Source of the DNA: Mycoplasmopsis pulmonis
Lineage (GTDB): Bacteria > Bacillota_I > Bacilli_A > Mycoplasmatales > Metamycoplasmataceae
Length of the DNA stretch: 64,000 nucleotides
NCBI RefSeq assembly: GCF_900660575.1
Contig: NZ_LR215008.1
Coordinates: forward strand, 868,001-932,000
Direction: 5' to 3'
Positions 55,989 through 64,000 of this stretch are shown piece after piece. Position numbers and translations under genes: made by a program. Numbering within the stretch: position 1 is the stretch's first letter; the number at the start of each line of letters is the position of its first letter. The notes beneath the pieces were generated by a model. That model did no database searches, had not been told where the DNA came from, and saw only the letters and a program-made list of their open reading frames with translations.

Positions 55989-57587
55989 TTATTTGTTTTG
56001 CATTGTTTCATAATAAAGGTTTACATTAGCTTTTAAAATAACATTTTCTTCTAATTTTTCTTCAATATCTTCATAGATTAATTTAATCTTTTTAAGTTGA
56101 ATTATTCTAACTAAATAACAAAGATTCATAAAAGTATTTACATCATGAATTCTTTTTGAAATGTTTCTAGATATGATGACAATTCTAGGATCATAGTTTA
56201 AAATGTAGTCAAAAATTTTTGAATTTAAATCATGGATTTTAATTCCATTGAAAAACTGTTTTTGATTTAATTCAAATGAAGTAAAACCTACTTTTTCAAG
56301 TAGTTCCATATTGAAAATATTTACTATTAAAATGATGTTTGGATTTTTGAAACTCTCTTTTAATTTAATAAATTGACCATCACTAACATCAAGTAAAATT
56401 TTTTTGTTTTCTTTATATGAGTTTATAAAATCAGTTGAATATTTTTCTAACATTGTGATTTTATAATTTTTATTTTGAACAAATTTATTGAATCAAAAAT
56501 TTGAAAAATTTTCCATAGTTGGAAGATAATAATTTGCAAAAATTTTTCTATGTTTTAATCCATAAACTCTTACATGTGCTAAGTAATTTTTAACTTCATT
56601 ATGTAAGAGCATGTAAATAAAATCTGTGTATTGATTTTTAAAACTTTGATACTCATCAAAGTCAACTGTTTTTACGATAAATTTTTCTAGTTTTTTTGAC
56701 TCAAGTGATTTAAAAATTACAAACTTCATTCTATAGATAACATTTTCTAAATCATTAACATATTTAATTGAGTTATTTTCAACAACACCAACTGCATCAT
56801 AGTAAAAATTAATTCTTCAATTATTAAGATTGAATTCAAAATTTCTAACTAACTTGGCTAGGTTTTTATTTAGTTGATGATGGCTATTACTATGAATCAT
56901 TATGTATGTAATATCTTCATCTTCAAAAAGGTAAAATTTACCATTAAATCTAATGTTAGTAAACTCTTCATAAAAAGCTGTTTTATCACTAAATTCTTGC
57001 TTTGTTAAAAACCCTATAAATGCTTTGAATGATCCCTTAACTTTTACAGCATCTTCTTTTTCAATAAATCTATATTTTTTCCTTTGATTAAATGAGAAAT
57101 TGTGCTCTCATCTAAAATAGCCAATAAATGATTTATTTTCATCAACATGAACTTCGAGTCAAAGAGTTAAATTTTGAGAAAAAAATTTCGAAACTATCTT
57201 ATGCACAATGTTATCTTTAAGTGATGATTTTTCTCTTAAGAAAATTGGTGTTTTTAAAACATCTTGTTTATATACATCAACATTTTTTAATTGATAAAAA
57301 AATTTAAGTAAATTGTCACTACTATCTTTATCAAAAAGAGTGTTTTTTACAAAATCATCAAAAGAAACTCAAAAGTTTTTTTGGAAGTCATTGTTTTTCT
57401 TCAAAACACTAGGAGTAAAGTCAAACATTTTATGTGATGTTTTTTTAATTCTATTGTTTTTTAAGTCAATTAAAAATGGAACAAAACCATCAGAGATATT
57501 AAAACTGATTTTTTTGTTCTCTTTAACAAAAATGAAGACAATAGCTATTGCTATAAAGATATAAATGGAAATTAAAATTCAAAGCAT
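55989..57587 (-). CDS. Membrane-anchored protein resembling a degenerate GGDEF-EAL protein
   Basis: 532 residues; one N-terminal membrane helix (residues 3-21), the rest cytosolic. No family is certain. The C-terminal 150 residues follow an EAL phosphodiesterase layout: ILLDVSDGQFIKL (EAL: lsvNlSaxxL), MELLEKVGFTSFELNQKQF (LxxLGixiaLDDFG), ILNYDPRIVIISRNISKRI (LpvDxiKIDrsfv) and KIKLIYEDIEEKLE (lkviAEGVETxxq). Catalytic Glu/Asp/Lys residues are lost, so no c-di-GMP hydrolysis is expected. Residues about 200-330 could be a remnant GGDEF fold. The sequence is the last gene of a tight asnS-GT2-RDD-uvrD cluster (22 bases after uvrD). Starts at ATG 57587; four or more TGA codons are Trp. An unrelated mycoplasma-specific family is the alternative. 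Confidence 0.4.
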
Positions 57588-57609
57588 AATTGTTATTATT
57601 TTATTTTAA

Positions 57610-59793
57610 TTATTTTAAAATTCTTCTTATTGATTCATGAGTTTTAGATATTGTTCTAATACCCACAGCTTTGTTTTTAAATCTAACAACAATTGATGAT
57701 TCAAAATCATTGTCTTGTATTTCTAAAAGCTCTCCTTCACCAAAACTAGAGTGCGAAATAAAATCACCAACAATAAGAGAGTGATGACCTGACTGTATTT
57801 CTTGAGTAATGTTAGTTATTGAATTTATCTCTTGAACATGATCTTCAAGAGATATTCCCATTTCAGTTAAAAATCTTGATGTCTTTTTAGGCTCTTTTGA
57901 ATAAGGATCAATACCACGAGCATCTGAGATAAAAACTTTTGTTTTTGCCCTTGTAAGAGCTACATAGGCTATTCTTCTTTCTTCTTCAAGTTTGTCATAG
58001 TTTATAGAACCATCTTTTGAATAAAGAGCTTTAGCTGAAGGTAAAATATTTTCGTTTAAACCAATGATAAAAACATAGTCAAATTCTAAGCCTTTAGCAT
58101 TGTGTATTGTCATAAGTGAGATGAAATTATTTCCAGCTGATTCATCTATTCTATTTGAATATAAGGCTATATCTTCAAAAAATTTAGAAAGCTCAGAACT
58201 TGGATTTTCTTCTTGCCATTTTTGTAGAAGTGTTAAAAATTCATAAACATTATCTTGAATGGCATTTTCATCATCACGATCATAGTTAATCAAATCATAA
58301 AATTTAACTTCTTTTAAAAATGCATCAAAAATTCAAGAATAGTTTGCTTCATGTTTTTCATTTTTTAGAAGCTTTTTAAATTTTACAATTGTTTTTAATA
58401 AGGAAATAGTTTCTTTTCTTGTTTTAGCACTTAAACCTAAATTTTCAGTTTTGATTCTAGTAATAATATATTTGTATAAACTTAGTTTTGCAGCAGCTGC
58501 TTGATGTAAAACTTCATCTAAATCTTTTTTAGCCAAAGATCTAACAAAAAAAAGTAAAGTGTTATAAAAAGCAAGTGTATTTGCTGAGTAAATTGTCTTT
58601 AAAAAGTAAATAAGATTTTTAATTTCTTTTTTTTCAAAAAACTTTGTACCATTAACAATTTGGTGATTTATATTTTCTTTAACAAGTTGTTGTTCTAAAG
58701 CTCTTGAAACATGCGAAGAGCGATATAAGATAACTATGTTTTTAAGTTGAACTTTTTGTTTTTTCAACATGTTAATTTTAGTTACAACTCATCTTGCTTC
58801 AGCATCAATATTGAAAGCATGATTGAATTCAATGGCTTCACCTTCTTCTTTTTCAGTAAAAAGGTTTTTAGTTAATCTTCTTTTATTTTTAGCTATTAAT
58901 TTATTTGCTGCATCAAGAATTTTTTTTGTTGAACGATAGTTTTGTTCAAGTTTAATTTTCATTGATTCAGGAAAGTCTTTTTCAAAGTTTAAAAATATAT
59001 TTATATCAGCTCCATGTCACCAAAAAATTGTTTGATCAGGATCTCCTACTATTGTTAAATAAGCGTTCTTTGCTATTACCTTTAAAATTTCATATTGTAA
59101 AGGTGAAGTATCTTGAAACTCGTCAACTAAAACATATTCAAATTTTGACTCTCATTTTTTTCTAACTTTAGGATTTGTTTCAAAAAGGTGATTGACTAAA
59201 AGTAGAAGATCTTCAAAATCAACAAAGTTATTTTCTTTAGTATATTCAATGTAACTTTGATAGACTAAATCCATTTTTTCCATAATATCTTCATCAATTT
59301 CTTTTCTATCAAAAATCTCTCAGTTAGTAACAAAATCAGAGAGCTTTCTTTTTTTGAAATAAGCTCTCATTGTTCTATAGGCTAAATCTAAATTATCTAA
59401 ATCATGTTTTGCATAAAGAAGAGACAAAATATTGTCTATATCTTTTACATCAAGAATTGAAAATGTTTTTGAATAACCTAAATGGTGAATATCTTCTTTT
59501 AAGATTAAATTACACAAATTATAAAAAGTATAAATTTGTAGATTTTTAGTATTTTCATTTATATGAGCAGAGGCTCTTTCCCTCATTTCTTTAGCTGCTT
59601 TATTTGTAAAAGTAACTGCTAAAATTTTGAAAGGATTAACTTGTTCAACTTCAATTAGATAAGACATTTTTCTGGTTAAAACTTTTGTTTTTCCTGTACC
59701 AGCTCCTGCAACTATTTGCAATGTTTTAGGCATTACTAAAACAGCTTGCTTTTGTGCAATATTTAAATCAGCTAATAGTTTGTGTTCAATCAT
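57610..59793 (-). CDS. uvrD: UvrD/PcrA-type DNA helicase
   Basis: 727 residues, superfamily 1 3'-5' helicase of repair and replication. Motifs in order: Q-motif LNIAQKQAV, Walker A VAGAGTGKTKVL at about 30-41, motif Ia FTNKAAKEM, motif II VLVDEFQDT near 220, motif III VGDPDQTIFWWHGA, motif IV YRSTKKILDAAN, motif V TIHNAKGLEFDYVF and motif VI VALTRAKT. The C-terminal Tudor-like end (VGDFISHSSFGEGELLEI) is the RNA-polymerase-binding type seen in PcrA. Start ATG 59793 was chosen because AAAGGA lies 7 bases before and the Q-motif follows in normal distance; an in-frame TTG 59835 lies inside the RDD gene. Gap to the RDD stop is 1 base. Confidence 0.93.
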
Positions 59794-59794
59794 T

Positions 59795-60424
59795 TTAATC
59801 CTTTCAAATATAGTTTTGTCTAATTCTTTTTTCAACTACAAAAATTACTTGCTCATTTTGTTTTTCCTCTTCAAATTTATTTTTTCAAACTAACTTTGAA
59901 GAGGAGATTTTATCTATAAAAGTAGTTTTAGTTTTTGAAATAACTAGTGAAAAAGTGTTTGCAAATAAAAGTAAAAATCAAGAATAAGATAATGCATGAA
60001 TAAAATATATTTTTATTAAATCTATCTTAGATAAATTTGAATTTTTATTAGTTATTTGAAAAAGTAATTTTGCATCTAAAACAAACATCATTAATACAAA
60101 AATAACAAGTAAATAAATAACCATAATATTTCTTAAAAATATTTTTTTAAATAAATTTTGTTTGGCTTTAGTAAAATCAATTTTTATTTTAAATATGACC
60201 AGTAAGGGTGGCTGTCCTTTGAAAAAAATGGGAATAACTAGATAGTAAAGTGCTAAATAAAAAATAATTAATAAAAAGAATACATATACTCTAGTTTGCT
60301 CATAAGTATCTTCTTCTTTTATAATGACTAAAGATGATAAATATGCAATTAAAAAAAACACCAATATTTCAACAAAAGTAATTAGTAATCTAGGTCAAAA
60401 ATTTACAGTTTTATTCTTTAACAT
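59795..60424 (-). CDS. RDD-like membrane protein
   Basis: 209 residues with about four membrane segments (10-33, 45-68, 100-120, 140-165) and a basic C-terminal tail. NFWPRLLITFVEI followed by GQPPLLVIFKIKIDFTKAKQ and KKIFLRNI resembles the RDD family (xxxRllaxxiDxxi ... GqtlGkxxlgixvv...llRn), but the naming Asp residues are replaced. Function unknown. Reading TGA as Trp, the gene ends Tyr-Ile-Trp-Lys-Asp then TAA at 59797-59795, 1 base before uvrD. It begins 1 base after the glycosyltransferase stop, so it is mid-operon. Confidence 0.65.
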
Positions 60425-60425
60425 T

Positions 60426-61436
60426 TTATTCTAGTAGATGCAAAATTTTTTCTCAATCAGATTCTTTCAAAGGATTCAACATCATTTGAGTCTCTTGATT
60501 TTTTAACATCATATATTTATTAGTTGACTTGAAGTTAGATTTATCTTTTTTTAATATATTATCAATAACCTTAGTTAGCTTTTTTAGTGCCACTGAATTA
60601 TTTATTGATTTGTTTTCCATTACATTTATCAAGTTTCTAATTTTACCCTCTTTTAAGTTAGCTAAAATTCCCGTTGAATAAACTAAAAAGAAATAAAAGT
60701 ATGAATAAAATAATTCAGATAAAAAGGGACTTTCATTTTTTTGATAAAAATCTAAAATGTTTTTTCATTCTTTGTAAAACATAGTCGGAGAAAACAAATC
60801 ATTTTTATCTATGTGTTCTTCAATAATTTCGGTGTTTACATAAACATATGTTTTTGCATAAAAGAAAGCAAAATATAAAAGTTCAACTGAAAATTTTGTA
60901 TTATAAAGTTTTAAAACTTTGTTCTTGTCAATTTCATCAAAAATAGATTTTTTAAAAATTTTATTGAATAAAAGAGGGAAAGAAAAAGCTAAAATTTCTG
61001 GTTTTTCTTCAATGGAAACTTTGCTTTTAGTTTTTATTCTTTGCTTAGGTTCAAAATCAATTAAACCTCTTGTTTTCATCCTAAATTCTATAATGTCACT
61101 ATCAAATTTATTAATAAGATAAAGTAGTTGAGAAATAAAACTTTTTTTGATGTGATTATTTTGTGTTAAAACAAAAAAATATTCACCACTTGCATATTTT
61201 ATTCCTTCAACAATGTTTTTGTTAATTCCTTGATTTCTTGAATTAAAAATTACTTTTACTCTATCTTGATATTTTTCTTTTAAGAAGTTTAAGTGTTTAA
61301 AATTTTTGGGAAAAATGTTATTGTCAACAATAACAACAATTTCAAAGTTTGAACTTTGAAAGTCTTCATTAATTAGTGCTTTTAAAACAGATCTTTTTTT
61401 GTTTTTTTGAAAGGGCAATATTATCGATAATTTCAT
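60426..61436 (-). CDS. Glycosyltransferase family 2-like protein, catalytic Asp motif altered
   Basis: 336 residues. GT-A fold start is clear: KLSIILPFQ at residues 2-10, FEIVVIVDNN near 31-40 (nucleotide Asp), FNSRNQGINKNIVEGIKYA near 63-81 and GEYFFVLTQNNHIKKSF near 83-99. In active GT2 enzymes the last block ends LDxDD; here it is LTQNNH, so the metal-binding DxD is lost. The C-terminal 150 residues are helical. No membrane segment. Starts 2 bases after asnS. Either an unusual metal-independent enzyme or an inactive relic; a role in surface glycosylation cannot be claimed. One TGA or more is Trp. Confidence 0.65.
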
Positions 61437-61438
61437 AG

Positions 61439-62785
61439 TTACATTTTCAAGTTATTCGGTGTTCTTGGAAATGGAATTGAATCACGAATGTTATCAATTC
61501 CTGTTATGTACATAACTAATCTTTCAAGTCCAAGTCCAAATCCAGCTGATCCTGAATAACCATACTTTCTTAAATCTAAATATCACTGGATATCTTTTTG
61601 ATCAATATTTAACTCTTGAATTCTTTGTTCAAGTTTTTCATATCTATTTTCTCTTTGAGAGCCTCCAACTAGCTCACCTATTCCAGGTACTAATAGGTCA
61701 AAGGCAGCAACTGTTTCATTATCGTCATTTTGATACATATAAAAAGCTTTTAACTTTTTAGGATAGTTAATTACTCCAACTGGACCTTTTGCATATTTTT
61801 CTGCAATAAATCTTTCATGCTCAGTTTTTAAATCCATACCAAATTCAATGTTTTGTTCTTCAAAGAAAACTTTGTTTTTTTCTAAAATCTCAATAACTTT
61901 TCGATACTCAATAATTTCCAAATTAGACTCAAGAAAATCCTCAAGAGATTGAATTAATCCTGGCTTGATATGTGTGTCTAAAAAGACTAGTTCATCTCTG
62001 CGTTTTTCTAGTACTTTTTTAATTACGTACTTAAGCATCTCTTCAGACATTTGAATAAGTTCTTTTAGCGTAAAAAAAGCCACTTCAGGCTCAACCATTC
62101 AAAATTCAGCAGCATGCTTTTTGGTATTGGAGTTTTCAGCTCTAAAAGTTGGTGCAAAAGTATAAACTTTTTGTAGACCTAAAGCATAAGCTTCAGCATG
62201 AAGCTGGCCTGTTACTCCAAGGGTTGCTTTAACATTGTTTCCAAAAAAAGGTTCTTTATCTTCTGAATCAACTATAAAGGTTTCACCAGCTCCTTCACCA
62301 TCATTACTTGTAATTATTGGAGCTGCAACCAATGAAAAATCGTTTTTTTGAAAATATTCATGAATAAAAAAAGATATTGATGATCTCACCAACATTACAG
62401 CTTTTATAGTATTTGATCTATGTCTTAGGTGTGGAATTGTTCTTAAAAACTCAAGTGTGGTTTTTTTAGTTTGAATTGGAAAATCTTCATCACTTTGAGC
62501 TAGTAAAGATATTTTATCTACAATTAATTCTACACTTTGCTCAGCTTTTGGGGTGTAGTTTAAAATTCCTTCAGCTTTAATAGAACTTCCAGTTTTAAAA
62601 TGAATGTCATTTAAATCCATTTTCTCAGATTTTAAAACTAGTTGCAAATGTAATACACTACTTCCGTCATTTAACTCTATAAATTGGATTTTTTTATTTC
62701 CTCTTGAAGTTACAACTCATCCTTTAATCTTAATTTTGGATTTGTCTAACTCTTTTGCATTTTCATAGATTTGTTTAACTAACAT
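61439..62785 (-). CDS. asnS: Asparagine--tRNA ligase
   Basis: 448 residues, class IIb synthetase. OB-fold anticodon domain at the N-terminus ([22 protein letters not shown]), class II core with [18 protein letters not shown] (motif 1 region, with the AsnRS-type GEGAGE), [18 protein letters not shown], motif 2 [20 protein letters not shown] near 210-230 and motif 3 [15 protein letters not shown] near 420-435. Start ATG 62785 with TTGAGGTGAAA upstream (GAGGTG). Head of the asnS-GT2-RDD-uvrD-EAL-like operon. A few TGA codons are Trp. Confidence 0.95.
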
Positions 62786-62827
62786 TTTCACCTCAAGTTA
62801 ATATATTACTTTAAAATTTTAACATAA

Positions 62828-62855
62828 AAACCATAGCATTGTAAACTATGGGTTT
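62828..62855 (-). terminator. Possible terminator of the flavin oxidoreductase gene
   Basis: AAACCATAG and CTATGGGTTT pair with one bulged base around an 8-base loop, with A residues to the left (T run on the minus strand). It lies just after the oxidoreductase stop and before asnS. Confidence 0.4.
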
Positions 62856-62882
62856 AAATTGTGCCAAAAACAACTTAAAAAA

Positions 62883-64000
62883 CTAGTCTTTTTTTTGGCT
62901 ATTTTCTTTTAAAACTTCACTTGTAGATTCTGGAAGGTTTTGTCCAAAATCAAAAAAATAAGCAATGTTTTTAAAAGCATAAGGAGGAATTTTTAAATCC
63001 TCTAAGTTTGCTTTTGTAATATCTAAGTTAATTTGGTTTTCCTTTTTTTCCATTAACTTTTGAACAAATTCAGGCTCAACTACAAAAACTGTTGAAAGGC
63101 CAACTAAATCTACATGTTCAATAGCTTCAATGGCACTTTCTAATGAGTTAATTCCTCCATTTGCTATAACAGGAACTCGTCCATTTATATGCTCATAAAC
63201 AACTTTGTTTATTAGCTGATTATAAAATTTACCTTTGGTTCTAACTTTGGTTTTGTAGATATTTTTTCCTCAGCTTGCAAGAGAAAGATATGAAATATCA
63301 ATTTCATCCAAGATTTTATCCATAAGCCAATTAAACTCTTCAACAGAGTATCCAATGATTTCACCAATTGTCTCTTCAGGGGTTGCTCTAAAGCCTAAAA
63401 TAAAATCTTTGTGAGCATGTTTTTTAATTACATCTTGAACTCTATGTAAAACTTGCATTGTCAAAAGTGCTCTAGACTCTAGACTTTGATTTCCATATTT
63501 ATCTTTTCTTTGATTTGAATATTTAGAAAAAAAAGCTTGTTGCAAAAGTCTTTGAGCAGAGGCAATTTCCACCCCATCAAAACCTGCTTTTATAGCTCTT
63601 AAAACTGCATTTTCAAAGTCTTGAATAATGCCTTCAATTTCTTCAATTGTAAGCTCTGTTACTTCATGTTCAAAAGGAGTTAAAAAAACTCCTGCACTAG
63701 GGCCATAAACTTTTTTATATCTTATTAAACTAGCAATTGAAAACCTTCATGAATGAGCAATTTGTAAAATAGCTAAGTTACCATCTTTTTTCATGACTTT
63801 TGCCATCTGGGTTAGTCCAGGTAAAACTTCATCACGATCATTTGCAAAACCGTTTTCAAAAAGCTGGGCATATTTGTTGATGTAAGTTCCTCCAGTTATA
63901 GCCATAGGTGCACTATGGCTTCTTCTTTGGGCATAAGCTAAATCATCATCAGTAATTATTCCATCATCAGTTGATGTATTAAGTGCCATAGGTGCTAAAA
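62883..64000 (-). CDS. NADH-dependent flavin oxidoreductase (Old Yellow Enzyme family), 5' end outside window
   Basis: 372 residues visible; the N-terminal few residues are beyond base 64000. FMN-binding TIM barrel: LAPMALNTSTDDG at the start, ITGGTYIN, LAILQIAHS (the family's QLxHxG position), IKAGFDGVEIASAQRLLQQAFFSKYSN (the GxDGVEIHxAhGYLlxQFlSp block, with SAQRLL replacing HAAHGYL) and VPVIANGGINS near the C-terminus (FMN phosphate site). Substrate unknown; several usual catalytic residues are altered. Ends in a polar tail, TAG at 62883. Its stop is about 100 bases from asnS, probably a separate transcript. Confidence 0.82.

Overview
The window is AT-rich and reads correctly only if TGA codes for tryptophan: almost every gene is cut by TGA codons that sit at conserved Trp positions, and only TAA/TAG end genes. 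That, the tiny intergenic gaps, the lipoprotein genes with LVSC lipoboxes, a MIP-type DUF31 protease and the sugar-fermenting gene set point to a host-associated mycoplasma (Mollicutes, Mycoplasma/Mycoplasmopsis type). I cannot name the species. I see no rRNA, tRNA or CRISPR array.

Layout. 1-2786 (+): end of a 5'-3' exonuclease, coaE, and a replication-restart pair (DnaB/DnaD-like and a DnaI-like protein that has lost its ATPase motifs). 2792-5035 (-): trigger-factor-like protein and mannose-6-phosphate isomerase. 5528-6815: intact IS3-family element. 6861-9729 (-): leucyl aminopeptidase and a two-gene chromate transporter. 9766-12781 (+): a degenerate phosphopentomutase-like ORF, an M42 peptidase and a membrane protein. 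13149-15007 (+): low-complexity SHOCT-type protein, then a CIRCE-controlled dnaJ. 15121-25515 (-): surface-protein array with a Pro-rich lipoprotein carrying a discoidin-like C-terminus, a giant beta-helix lipoprotein with a one-base poly-A frameshift in its signal peptide, and a truncated tandem paralogue. 25579-29065 (-): MATE exporter and gyrB. 29192-34679 (+): a choline-kinase-like phosphotransferase and a pair of ABC half-exporters, the first split by a second identical IS copy. 34726-36189 (-): MIP-like protease. 36283-41185 (+): trpS, thrS, a small membrane protein and an MFS transporter. About 41385-42036: fossil of the same IS. 42045-45364: mannitol PTS (mtlD, mtlA) divergent from an RpiR regulator. 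45781-48354 (-): frameshifted DUF3137 gene and lemA. 48549-54810 (-): ldh and the pyruvate dehydrogenase genes. 55089-62785 (-): degV and a tight asnS-GT2-RDD-uvrD-(EAL-like) operon. 62883-64000 (-): Old Yellow Enzyme-type oxidoreductase, cut by the window edge.

Together the metabolic genes describe import of mannitol and probably phosphorylated sugars, mannose-6-phosphate entry to glycolysis, and disposal of pyruvate to lactate (Ldh) or acetyl-CoA (Pdh). Peptidases supply amino acids. The most interesting theme is a set of full-length ORFs whose folds are recognisable (DnaI, DeoB, GGDEF/EAL, GT2) but whose catalytic motifs are gone, next to a surface-protein locus showing signs of slippage and duplication. 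All family calls are from motif reading by eye; no database search was run.
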